Below are positions 13,602 to 20,235 of a stretch of 25,657 nt of DNA, piece after piece; positions within the stretch are counted from its first letter, which is position 1; the number at the start of each line of letters is the position of its first letter. Where the stretch lies: positions 1 to 25,657 of the forward strand of contig CAJTVO010000040.1 in assembly GCA_910579485.1 (NCBI GenBank). The letters are read 5' to 3'. Origin of the DNA: an uncultured Oscillospiraceae bacterium (lineage in GTDB: Bacteria; Bacillota; Clostridia; Oscillospirales; Oscillospiraceae). The notes under the pieces were generated by a model, which was given only the letters and a program-made list of their open reading frames with translations, did not search any database and was not told the DNA's origin. The position numbers and the translations under genes were made by a program.

Positions 13602-16204
13602 CATTTTTTCCTCAGGAATATCCGCCCGGACACGTTTTCCAGCTTCCCGGAGGGGGCGTGTACGAACAGGCTGTACTCTCCCGGTTCCAGGGGGCTCTCC
13701 CAGTCCATAGGCCCGGAGCTGATCTCCAGCTTCCCGTCCTCGCGGCGGTTGGTGATGGTCTTATAAACGGTGCCGGGCCGCTTGGCCCCCGGCCTGGCGA
13801 AGCCCACGGACATCTGATCTCCCTTTTCCGCCGAGACGTCGTAGCTTACCGTGTCGCCTTCGTTCAGGGTATAGGTCCCCAGCCAGATATATTCGCCGCC
13901 CTTCACGCTGTCCAGCTCCACCGGGATATCTTTCAGGTCGATCCCGAACAGCTCCTTGATCTCCTCCCGGGTCAGCTCCGCTACACCGGTGATCTTACCG
14001 GACTTATCCCGGACGATCCTGATATTGACGGTCCCCTCCGGGTTCATGTTCAGGGTATAGAGGCCGCCTCCGTCCGTCCTGCGGTCCAGAAAGATGTAGA
14101 CCGGCCTGCCCTGGTAGTAGTAATTTTTGCCGTCCTGCCTGATAACGCCATGGGCCGCGTACTCCTCCGCCAGCCGCTTCTCTTCCTCGGCCCACTTTTC
14201 GTTATCCCAGTCCCATTCCCACTCTTCGTCGTCCCAGTCCCAATCCCAGTTCCACTTTTCGTTATCCCAATCCCAGTCCTGGCCGTCGTCCTCCCCGAAC
14301 AGATCCTCGATCTCCTCCTGGGTCAGCTCTGTGACACCAGTGATCTTACCGGACTTATCCCGGACGATCTTGATATTGACCGTCCCCTCAGGATTCATAT
14401 TCAGGGTAATGATGCTGTTATCAGGCCGGTGGAGGTCCAGGAAAATATTCACCAGCTTGCCCTTGTAATAGTAGTCCCATCCCTCCATCGTAACCCCGAC
14501 GGCCTTATACTGCGCGGCCTGCGCGGCGTCCAGCCGGGCTTCCAGCTCGTCCAGATCCCTGTCCATGCCCAGCTTGTTATAAAGGATGGACTGAAACGCG
14601 AATTGCTTGTCCTTCTTCGCCCGTTCCAGCCAGAGCTCCAGCGTTTCCTCGCTCATCCGGTCCGCCAGGATGGAGAAATGACCGGCCGCGCCCCCCGCGT
14701 AAGCTTTTTCCGCGAAAGCCGCCACCAGCTCGCCATCTGTCTCCAGCCCCGCCGCGGCCACGGAGAAAAAGGCGTAGCTGCCGCCCTCATATATCTTCGT
14801 CATCCAGGCGGCCTGCTTCGGCCTGTCCAGCCCCGCGAACACCGTCTTGAAGGACGGCAGATCGCCCTCCTTGTAGTACCTCTCCGCCAAAGTCTCCTGG
14901 GATTCTCCGCCGGTATCCTTCCATTGGTACACCAGCGGACGTGTCATGGGGAAGTCCGTGTCCCGGGTCTCCTCCCGCAGCCGCGCCAGTACCTTCGTCA
15001 GAGCCCCCATGGCCTTTTTGTCCTGTATGACCCCCTTGGCGGCGTCCGTGAAGCAGACCTTCAATTTCCCGCCGTCCGGCAGGGAGAGGGAGGCGGAGGT
15101 CCCCTCCTCCTTCGGCAGGTCCCACCCGATGCCGAAGATATAGGGCGCTTCATAATAGCTCTCCATGGTATACCGGTAAGCCGTCCCGGTCTTCACCGTG
15201 GGCAGTCCGGCATATATCCCCGCCGCCGCGCCGGTCACGCCCAGCACGATGGCCAGCAGCGCCGCGAGGACCGCCGAAAGCCTGCCCGTCTTCTTAAATT
15301 TCATGATCGTCTCCAGCCTTTCCTTCAAATGTTTGCCCTCCGCCCCCAGCGCGGGGGAGGGATGGACCGCCTGATACCCGCCTCCGGCGGAGATGGTCCG
15401 CAGAATGGCGTCCCCGTAGGCCCGCCGTCCCGGTCCGTCCAGGCGGCGCAGCACCGCCTCGTCGCAGGACAGCTCCCCCGTCCGCTCCACCTCCCGGGCC
15501 ATCCAGTGTACCAGGGGGTTGAACCAGTGGACGCAGACCGTCAGCTGGGTGAGCCACTTATACGGCAGGTCCCGCCTGCGGTAGTGGGTCAGCTCGTGGA
15601 GGAGCACGAAGCGAAGATCCTCCTCCGGCAGTTCGGCCGTTGGCAGTACCACGCAGGGCTTCCGGACGCCCAGCAGCATGGGGGACGCCGCCAGGGGGTT
15701 CACGTACAGCTCCACGGGCCGCTTCACGCCGGCCTCCGCCCCGATCCGCGCCGCCAGGTCCAGCAGCGCCGGGTCCTCCACCGGCATCCACCCCGCCCGG
15801 AGATACCGCAGGAAGCTCTGATAGGCGGTCGCCTTCCGGATCAGCAGCGCCAGCGCTCCCGCCAGCCAGACCACCCAGAGGTTTTCCCTGACCGCCGTCC
15901 GCAGCTTCAGGGAATCGTCAAACTCCGGTGCGGCCTCCCCTGGCGGCCTGGTCTCCACATCCTCCTGCTCCGCCTCCGGAAGGGACAGGAAGGGAGCGGC
16001 CGCCGGTCCCGCCGTCTCGATCTTCGCCGGAGCCTCCAGCCCACCGACAGGCAGCAGCAGCCGCGCGATGACCAGCAGCCAGATGTAGTACTGCCACCGC
16101 CTGCTGACCCGCTCCCTCACCAGGGGCCGGAGCAGCGCCAGCAGCAGGATGAGGACCGACCCCGCCAGGGACATGGAGACGGCCCGATCCAGCAGCACGT
16201 TCAT
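13601..16204 (-). CDS. M56-family BlaR1-like sensor protease with duplicated C-terminal module
   Basis: This 867-residue membrane protein has segments near 11-28, 38-53, 108-122 and 308-332. The zinc site HELTH (203-207) and the downstream GELSCDEA (243-250) define an M56 metalloprotease of the BlaR1/MecR1 type. The family cleaves a BlaI repressor after sensing an envelope signal. After the last membrane segment there is no penicillin-binding domain (no SxxK/KTG layout). Instead there is a ~230-residue region, then two similar modules (about 573-638 and 690-755: YYYxG..IFLD, TLNMNPEGTVNI, VRDKSGKITGV, EEIxxLFG) joined by a Trp/Asp-rich linker (641-672). A C-terminal domain (about 765-867) follows. 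The gene overlaps the BlaI stop as ATGA. The ligand is unknown. Confidence 0.92.
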   Translation of the reverse strand: MNVLLDRAVSMSLAGSVLILLLALLRPLVRERVSRRWQYYIWLLVIARLLLPVGGLEAPAKIETAGPAAAPFLSLPEAEQEDVETRPPGEAAPEFDDSLKLRTAVRENLWVVWLAGALALLIRKATAYQSFLRYLRAGWMPVEDPALLDLAARIGAEAGVKRPVELYVNPLAASPMLLGVRKPCVVLPTAELPEEDLRFVLLHELTHYRRRDLPYKWLTQLTVCVHWFNPLVHWMAREVERTGELSCDEAVLRRLDGPGRRAYGDAILRTISAGGGYQAVHPSPALGAEGKHLKERLETIMKFKKTGRLSAVLAALLAIVLGVTGAAAGIYAGLPTVKTGTAYRYTMESYYEAPYIFGIGWDLPKEEGTSASLSLPDGGKLKVCFTDAAKGVIQDKKAMGALTKVLARLREETRDTDFPMTRPLVYQWKDTGGESQETLAERYYKEGDLPSFKTVFAGLDRPKQAAWMTKIYEGGSYAFFSVAAAGLETDGELVAAFAEKAYAGGAAGHFSILADRMSEETLELWLERAKKDKQFAFQSILYNKLGMDRDLDELEARLDAAQAAQYKAVGVTMEGWDYYYKGKLVNIFLDLHRPDNSIITLNMNPEGTVNIKIVRDKSGKITGVTELTQEEIEDLFGEDDGQDWDWDNEKWNWDWDWDDEEWEWDWDNEKWAEEEKRLAEEYAAHGVIRQDGKNYYYQGRPVYIFLDRRTDGGGLYTLNMNPEGTVNIRIVRDKSGKITGVAELTREEIKELFGIDLKDIPVELDSVKGGEYIWLGTYTLNEGDTVSYDVSAEKGDQMSVGFARPGAKRPGTVYKTITNRREDGKLEISSGPMDWESPLEPGEYSLFVHAPSGKLENVSGRIFLRKK
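13946..14057. repeat. Copy 2 of a 112-bp tandem module in the BlaR1-like gene
   Basis: This segment is close to identical with 14297-14408, differing at roughly one base in ten. It encodes the TLNMNPEGTVNI to LFG part of the second C-terminal module. The high nucleotide similarity, including synonymous sites, points to recent duplication or gene conversion. Confidence 0.85.
14189..14284. repeat. Trp/Asp-rich low-complexity repeat in the BlaR1-like gene
   Basis: On the minus strand this stretch encodes residues 641-672, where W alternates with D, E or N. The unit WDWDNEKW occurs twice (at about 644-651 and 664-671) with WDWDW and EWEWDW between. The DNA is built from TCCCA(A/G) steps and two copies of TTTTCGTTATCCCA. 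It looks like slippage-expanded coding sequence. Confidence 0.85.
14297..14408. repeat. Copy 1 of a 112-bp tandem module in the BlaR1-like gene
   Basis: This is the partner of 13946-14057 in the same orientation, separated from it by the Trp/Asp linker and the start of module 2. It encodes the equivalent TLNMNPEGTVNI to LFG portion of the first module. Confidence 0.85.
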
Positions 16205-16581
16205 TTCTCCCCTCCCCCGCTCTCCCAGAAGCGCTTCAGCTCCCGGTAGTCTTCCTCCGAGAGCATCTCCCCCTGGATCAGCGTGGCCACCAGGCCCTTC
16301 GCACTCCCGGCGTAGAGCTTGCTCACCAGCGTCCTGGCCTGGGCGGACTGGTAGTCCGCCTCCGAGACAAGGGCGATGTATTCGTTGCGCCTGCCGATCT
16401 TGCCGGTCTTCAGCATCCCTTTGTCCACCAGCCGGGAGAGGAGGGTGATGACCGTGTTTTTCTGCCAGGTGTTCCCGGCCTCAGCCAGGGCCTCCATGAC
16501 GGCGGCGTAGGTCGCCCTGCCTCCGGCGGACCAGAGGATCTTCATCAAGGTCAATTCGGAATCCGAGACCTGTTGATGCAT
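16201..16581 (-). CDS. blaI: BlaI/MecI-family repressor
   Basis: This 126-residue protein begins MHQQVSDSELTLMKILWSAGG, the typical BlaI winged-helix start. TWQKNTVITLLSRLVDKGML is the recognition region, and the helical dimerisation tail starts near residue 85. BlaI proteins repress their own operon and are inactivated by cleavage by the partner M56 protease, encoded next. The ATG at 16581 follows AAAGGAGGAAGCGAC. Two BlaI-type palindromes lie in its promoter. No beta-lactamase gene is adjacent, so the regulon beyond this operon is unknown. The symbol denotes the family, not proven beta-lactam control. Confidence 0.95.
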   Translation of the reverse strand: MHQQVSDSELTLMKILWSAGGRATYAAVMEALAEAGNTWQKNTVITLLSRLVDKGMLKTGKIGRRNEYIALVSEADYQSAQARTLVSKLYAGSAKGLVATLIQGEMLSEEDYRELKRFWESGGGEK

Positions 16582-16605
16582 GTCGCTTCCTCCTTTGCAC
16601 TTGGA

Positions 16606-16656
16606 CTACAAATTGTAGGCTAAAGTTAAGATAACACATTGTAGGCCAACTGTCAA
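16606..16656 (-). promoter_or_regulatory. BlaI operon promoter with two BlaI-type operators
   Basis: On the minus strand TTGACA (16651-16656) and TATCTT (16628-16633) are 17 bp apart. One operator, CTACAAATTGTAG (16606-16618), is a perfect dyad downstream of the -10 box. A second, CTACAATGTGTTA (16632-16644), is a looser match within the spacer. TACA/TGTA dyads are the known BlaI/MecI recognition pattern. Confidence 0.85.
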
Positions 16657-16744
16657 GGGGGAATTTTCCGCCGGGCGGCGGGGCTGCGGAACCCCGGTTT
16701 TCCTCCAACCTTTTGCCGGGAAATGACGCATCCCGTCTGAACAT

Positions 16745-16773
16745 TTGACTACCGGGAAAAAATCTGTTAAAAT
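16745..16773 (+). promoter_or_regulatory. Promoter of the SLH-domain gene
   Basis: TTGACT (16745-16750) and TAAAAT (16768-16773) are 17 bp apart, 33 bp before the ATG. No operator-like dyad was noted. Confidence 0.65.
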
Positions 16774-16806
16774 AGCCCCTACCTACTGAAAGGCGAGGAA
16801 TGACTT

Positions 16807-17859
16807 ATGAAAAAACATCTCACCATATGGCTGCTCTCCATCGCGCTGCTCCTGGGCCTCGCCCCCGAGGCCCGGGCGGCGGAACGCTACGCCGACGTCC
16901 CCGAGACCCACTGGGCCGCTTCGGATATCGCCCGGGCCACGGAGCTGGGCCTCTTCCAGGGGGTGGGCGGCGGCAAGTTCGGACTGGGCCGTCCCATCTC
17001 CCGCGCGGCTTTCGCCACCGCCCTCACCCGCCTGTTCGGCTGGGAGGAGGTCCGCCCCGGACAGCCCTCCTACACCGACGTCTCCCCGGACAAGTGGTAC
17101 TACGCCGCCGTGGAGACCCTGCTGGCCAACGACGCGGTGGCGGCCTCCAGCCACACCTTCCGCCCCGACGACGAGCTGACCCGGGGGGAGATGGCCTCCA
17201 TGCTGGTGCGCGGTCTGGGCTACACCTCCCTGGCGGGGGGCGCGGAGGGCTACAGCGTCCCCTTCACCGACGTAAACGTGAACCGGGGGTTCATCACCGT
17301 GGCCTATGACCTGGGCATCATGGGGGGCACCGGGACCAACCGCTTCGAGCCCGACGCCTTCGCCACCCGGGAGCAGGCCGCCGCCGTGCTGGTCCGGGTC
17401 CGGGACCAGCTCAACGCCTCCTCCGAAAAGCTGGACGCCGCCGGGGACTACCGGCTCATCACCATCAGCACCCCCATCGCCCAGGCCGGGGACGAGATGC
17501 CCATCACCCCCCTGGAGCCCCTGCCGGAGCTCTACGCCGCCCTGCGGCGGATGAAGAACAGCGGGGACGACATGTCCAAGACCGCCCTGCGCCTGATGGC
17601 GGGAGGCGTGCGCACCATCACGGACGCGGGAGGCGCCCCCGTGGCCGGGAGCGAGCTGATCTCCGCCAAGGAGGTCCAGAAGGTGCTGGAGCGCAAGGAC
17701 GTAACGGCCTCCTACTCCGACCGCTACGAGAGCGCCTATTGCATCTATGAGCCCAACGCCTACCAGACCGCCACCGTCTGGTACCAGAGCGACGAGAGCA
17801 TGGCCGCCAAGCTCCAGCTGGCCCGCCTGTTCGGCGTGACCCGGTACGTGCTGGAGTAA
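16807..17859 (+). CDS. Secreted protein with three SLH domains
   Basis: This 350-residue protein has a signal peptide at 1-24 (MKKHLTIWLLSIALLLGLAP, cleavage after ARA). Three SLH repeats follow at about 27-80, 88-140 and 152-200, with the recurring FxDVxxxxWxxxxI and RxxFATxLxRLFG/TRGEMASMLVR/TREQAAAVLVR patterns. SLH domains anchor proteins to pyruvylated cell-wall polymers. Residues about 205-350 form a domain not recognised, with many polar residues and no catalytic motif seen. The start follows GGCGAGGAATGACTT. It stands alone, followed by a strong terminator, so it is probably a cell-surface protein of its own unit. Confidence 0.93.
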   Translation: MKKHLTIWLLSIALLLGLAPEARAAERYADVPETHWAASDIARATELGLFQGVGGGKFGLGRPISRAAFATALTRLFGWEEVRPGQPSYTDVSPDKWYYAAVETLLANDAVAASSHTFRPDDELTRGEMASMLVRGLGYTSLAGGAEGYSVPFTDVNVNRGFITVAYDLGIMGGTGTNRFEPDAFATREQAAAVLVRVRDQLNASSEKLDAAGDYRLITISTPIAQAGDEMPITPLEPLPELYAALRRMKNSGDDMSKTALRLMAGGVRTITDAGGAPVAGSELISAKEVQKVLERKDVTASYSDRYESAYCIYEPNAYQTATVWYQSDESMAAKLQLARLFGVTRYVLE

Positions 17860-17867
17860 CGGAACAT

Positions 17868-17932
17868 TGCGATAAAAAACAGCAGGCACACCATCTTCGG
17901 TGTGCCTGCTGTTTTTCTTCCATAGCCTTATC
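17868..17932. repeat. Direct repeat copy A (terminator plus small-gene 3' end)
   Basis: This 65-bp segment matches 19366-19430 at all but two positions (17881 and 17911). It includes a hairpin and, on the minus strand, the codons DKAMEEK that end the small RHH gene. The stop is altered to CAG. Together with copy B it flanks the ATPase gene. Confidence 0.9.
17875..17916. terminator. Bidirectional terminator between SLH gene and ATPase gene
   Basis: The 18-bp perfect stem AAAAACAGCAGGCACACC (17875-17892) with its complement (17899-17916) has a 6-nt loop, ATCTTC. There are T-runs on both strands, so it serves the plus-strand SLH gene and the minus-strand ATPase gene. Confidence 0.93.
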
Positions 17933-17953
17933 GGCGCCCCCGGCCGGTGCAGA

Positions 17954-19249
17954 TCAGATACAGAACGCCGCGTACAAAGGCACGGACTTCTGCCCCTCCT
18001 CTATACCGAAATTCTTCCCGGACAGTTTAATGGCGTAAGCTGGCTGAAACATTTTCCGGTAGGCGTTCAAACTCTTGGCCTGCGTGTGCTCCGCCGCCTT
18101 GACCTCGATGGGGATGATCGATCCATCCAGCTGTACCAGAAAATCCACCTCATAGCCGCGATCTCCCGTCCAATAATAGCAGGTGTGCCCGCTGGCGGTC
18201 AGCTGATCGCAGACGTAATTTTCCGCCATGCCGCCCTTGAAGTCGTCCAGGTCGTGGGCCGGGTACAGGATGTCGTCCGGAACGATCTCCTTTTTCGCGC
18301 ACAGCAGCCCCACATCGGACACGTAGGTTTTAAATGCGTCAATGTCCCGGTAGTTCTCCAGCGGCTTTTTCGACTGCTCGACCCGATATACCCGGCTGAC
18401 GATCCCCGAGAGGACGAGCCACTCGATGGCGTTCTCAAATTCCGAGGCCCGTCCGCCTTTCTTGATGAGCTTGTATTGAAAACGGGTGTTTTTCTTGGAG
18501 AGCTGCACGGTGATATTGTCATAGACCAGCCGGGTCTTTTTGATCTCATTTTCCTTGTTGTACTTGCTCATGTCGTTGAGGTAGGCCGCTAAGATCATAT
18601 CCTGAATGTGCCGCACCAGGATATAGTCGCGGGTCTCTACAAATTTGCTGACGCAATCCGGCATCCCGCCCACCACTTGGTACTGACGGTAATAGCGCGC
18701 CGCCGCGTCGTGGAGGGCGGCGGGCATGGGGACATTGCGGGCAAAGCAGTCCTTGATCCGTTCCACCAGACCGGCTTCCCCGCAGGCCAGGAGAAATTCC
18801 TCCATGTCCATGGGATAGAGCGTTTTCATATCCACCTTGCCCACGGGGAAAGAGAACTGCTTACGGTTGACCGCTACCCCCAGCAGACTGCCGCAGGCGA
18901 TCACATGGTATTCCGGGGCCTGCTCGCAGAAGTATTTCAGAGCCGTCAACGCCCGCTCGCAGAGCTGTACCTCGTCGAAGATCACCAAGGTCTTTTCACG
19001 TATGATGGTCTGCCCCGCTATGCGGGAGAGGAGGGGGATAAGATAACTGGGCTCAATACTTTCATCAAAGGTCCTGATCAAGCCGGGATTGGTTTCGAAA
19101 TTGAAGTAGGCCACATTTTCATAGTGTTTTTTGCCGAGATCCAGAAGAATGTAGGTCTTTCCGACCTGCCTGGCCCCCTGCAGGATCAGCGGCTTGCGGT
19201 AGGGGCTGTTCTTCCATTCCAGAAGGAACTTTGTTACTTTCCGCTCCAT
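17954..19249 (-). CDS. AAA ATPase with DUF4143-type C-terminal domain
   Basis: This 431-residue protein is a typical length for the AAA_14/DUF4143 family. The Walker A motif is GARQVGKT (25-32), Walker B is TLVIFDEVQ (87-95) and the sensor-like motif is ACGSLLG. The C-terminal part ends with GYEVDFLV (E367, D369) and IPIEVKA (E382, K384), a PD-(D/E)xK nuclease-like pattern often noted in this family. The start at 19249 follows GGAGGGGAACGT. Its promoter is AT-rich and its GC content is lower than its neighbours, suggesting acquisition. It lies between two 65-bp direct repeats and has no partner gene. The biological role of the family is poorly defined; suggestions include toxin-like or defence-linked functions. 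Confidence 0.93.
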   Translation of the reverse strand: MERKVTKFLLEWKNSPYRKPLILQGARQVGKTYILLDLGKKHYENVAYFNFETNPGLIRTFDESIEPSYLIPLLSRIAGQTIIREKTLVIFDEVQLCERALTALKYFCEQAPEYHVIACGSLLGVAVNRKQFSFPVGKVDMKTLYPMDMEEFLLACGEAGLVERIKDCFARNVPMPAALHDAAARYYRQYQVVGGMPDCVSKFVETRDYILVRHIQDMILAAYLNDMSKYNKENEIKKTRLVYDNITVQLSKKNTRFQYKLIKKGGRASEFENAIEWLVLSGIVSRVYRVEQSKKPLENYRDIDAFKTYVSDVGLLCAKKEIVPDDILYPAHDLDDFKGGMAENYVCDQLTASGHTCYYWTGDRGYEVDFLVQLDGSIIPIEVKAAEHTQAKSLNAYRKMFQPAYAIKLSGKNFGIEEGQKSVPLYAAFCI

Positions 19250-19279
19250 ACGTTCCCCTCCTGTGCAAATTATACTATC

Positions 19280-19308
19280 ATTATATCCGCTTTTGATGTA
19301 AAAATCAA
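19280..19308 (-). promoter_or_regulatory. Promoter of the DUF4143 ATPase
   Basis: On the minus strand TTGATT (19303-19308) and TATAAT (19280-19285) are 17 bp apart, about 30 bp before the start. It lies inside the region bounded by the direct repeats, so the cassette carries its own promoter. Confidence 0.75.
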
Positions 19309-19365
19309 CGTGAATTTTGCACTGTTCAGCGACTGAAGCCGCAGGGCGCGGCCTGTTTTGCGCAC

Positions 19366-19430
19366 TGCGATAAAAAACGGCAGGCACACCATCTTCGGTG
19401 TGCCTGCTATTTTTCTTCCATAGCCTTATC
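19366..19430. repeat. Direct repeat copy B (terminator plus small-gene 3' end)
   Basis: This is the second 65-bp copy. It contains the real TAG stop (19407-19409) and the last codons of the RHH gene, followed on the minus strand by the hairpin (19373-19414) and a T-run that should end that transcript. The two differences from copy A weaken the base of the stem here. Confidence 0.9.
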
Positions 19431-19589
19431 AATGGCCTCATTGATAAATCCGTTCGTGCTTTTGCCGTGGGCTTCGGCAAATTCCTTGATCATTTGCCGC
19501 TTGCCCTTTTTCACAAAGAGGTCGATCCGGTCATATGCCTTTTTATTATAGCGTTTTGTTGCCTCTTTCTGCGCGTCACTATATGCCAT
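19407..19589 (-). CDS. Ribbon-helix-helix (Arc/CopG-like) small regulator
   Basis: This 60-residue protein begins MAYSDAQKEATKRYNKKAYD. The pattern YDRIDLFVKKGKRQMIKEFAEAHG, followed by STNGFINEAIDKAMEE, fits a beta-strand plus two-helix RHH DNA-binding fold, as in antitoxin-type regulators. The ATG at 19589 is preferred, with AAGGA 9 bases upstream. An earlier start at 19619 would add ten residues and overlaps the promoter. It has no cognate toxin downstream on its strand. It probably binds the ATACT..AGTAT palindromes in the intergenic region and controls itself and the divergent secreted-protein gene. Confidence 0.85.
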   Translation of the reverse strand: MAYSDAQKEATKRYNKKAYDRIDLFVKKGKRQMIKEFAEAHGKSTNGFINEAIDKAMEEK

Positions 19590-19617
19590 GTAGCCACATC
19601 CTTCCACAGATGCGCTC

Positions 19618-19710
19618 ATTATATCTATACTCCCGGCAGTATTACATAATCCTGGGAGTATAAGTTTGTCTCTTTTTACAATTTATATACTCCTGTAAGT
19701 ATGATATAAT
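19618..19710. promoter_or_regulatory. Divergent promoters with repeated ATACT-N6-AGTAT operators
   Basis: Two 16-bp palindromes with ATACT/AGTAT ends occur at 19627-19642 and 19687-19702, with a related half site GGGAGTAT at 19654-19661. The right palindrome sits in the spacer between TTTATA (19682-19687) and TATAAT (19705-19710), which drive the plus-strand gene. The left one overlaps the spacer upstream of a minus-strand TATAAT (19618-19623) that drives the RHH gene. This arrangement suits a shared RHH repressor. Confidence 0.75.
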
Positions 19711-19742
19711 CTCTGGCAGAAATATCTAAAGGAGGCAGCATA

Positions 19743-20078
19743 ATGCGAAAAAGAATCAGGATCATCATCTGCCTGCTGGTAACGCTCTGCCTTTTTGCAG
19801 ACTGCCATACCGACCCTCCGGAGGACGTCATGGAACCGTTTGCCTCTCCGGTCCGGGAAGTTCCCGCCTCTATCACAGAAATAGAAGAAGAGGAACCCCA
19901 GCCCGCCGAAGAACCCCAAGCCATCACCTACGTCCTCAACACCAACACCAAGAAATTCCACAAACCCGCCTGCCGTTCTGCTGGACAGATCAAACCCTCC
20001 AACCGGGACGAGAGCACCGGCACCCGGGAGGACGTTCTGGCCCTGGGCTACAAGCCTTGCGGAAACTGTAAACCGTAA
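19743..20078 (+). CDS. Small exported protein with C-terminal Cys/His domain
   Basis: This 111-residue protein starts at 19743 after AAAGGAGGCAGCATA. Residues 1-21 are a hydrophobic signal or anchor (MRKRIRIIICLLVTLCLFADC). The Cys is lipobox-like, but Asp at -1 is atypical. A Glu/Pro-rich linker (about 45-60) leads to a C-terminal module (about 62-111) with TKKFHKPAC, GTREDVLALGYKPCGNCKP. The same module ends many secreted nuclease and MBL-fold proteins of Firmicutes and may bind metal through C/H residues. Here it stands alone without an enzyme domain. It is divergent from the RHH gene and shares its operators. Confidence 0.85.
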   Translation: MRKRIRIIICLLVTLCLFADCHTDPPEDVMEPFASPVREVPASITEIEEEEPQPAEEPQAITYVLNTNTKKFHKPACRSAGQIKPSNRDESTGTREDVLALGYKPCGNCKP

Positions 20079-20101
20079 CGGGGAAATATCTCCCCCGCCC
20101 C

Positions 20102-20194
20102 TTGCAATTTGGCGCGGAGTCTAGTATCATGCTATACAGGAGCCTCCGGTTTTCCGGCACGGCGCATGCGGGGGCGGGCGCGGCCCGTCCCCGC
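20102..20194 (+). promoter_or_regulatory. Promoter and leader hairpin of the galactoside genes
   Basis: TTGCAA (20102-20107) and TATCAT (20125-20130) are 17 bp apart. The leader contains a hairpin GCGGGGGCGGGC/GCCCGTCCCCGC (20168-20194, 12 bp with one G-U, 3-nt loop) without a following T-run. The ribosome site GGGAGG lies at 20223-20228. Confidence 0.6.
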
Positions 20195-20235
20195 GCTCCA
20201 TTACCCCTCAAAATTCTGCAAGGGAGGACATCTTG

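Noticed and set aside
14189..14284. CRISPR-like array in the repeated DNA of the BlaR1-like gene
   Set aside because: The units are short, uneven and in frame with coding sequence, with no spacer pattern and no cas genes.
13601..15200. Penicillin-binding domain in the BlaR1-like protein
   Set aside because: No SxxK, SxN or KTG arrangement was found after the last membrane segment. The region is made of other modules.
13658..16249. Very long plus-strand frame opposite the BlaR1-like gene
   Set aside because: It is Pro/Arg/Leu-rich with no recognisable domain. It is a frame shadow of the M56 protease gene, which has HELTH and a ribosome site.
16201..16581. Beta-lactam resistance locus
   Set aside because: BlaI and the M56 protease alone do not show resistance. 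No beta-lactamase or altered PBP gene is adjacent.
17954..19430. Classic integrase-borne island with att sites
   Set aside because: The direct repeats resemble attachment-site duplications, but no integrase, excisionase or tRNA target is present. Only a cassette-like origin is proposed.
19407..19589. Antitoxin of a toxin-antitoxin pair
   Set aside because: The RHH fold fits an antitoxin, but no toxin gene overlaps or follows on the same strand.
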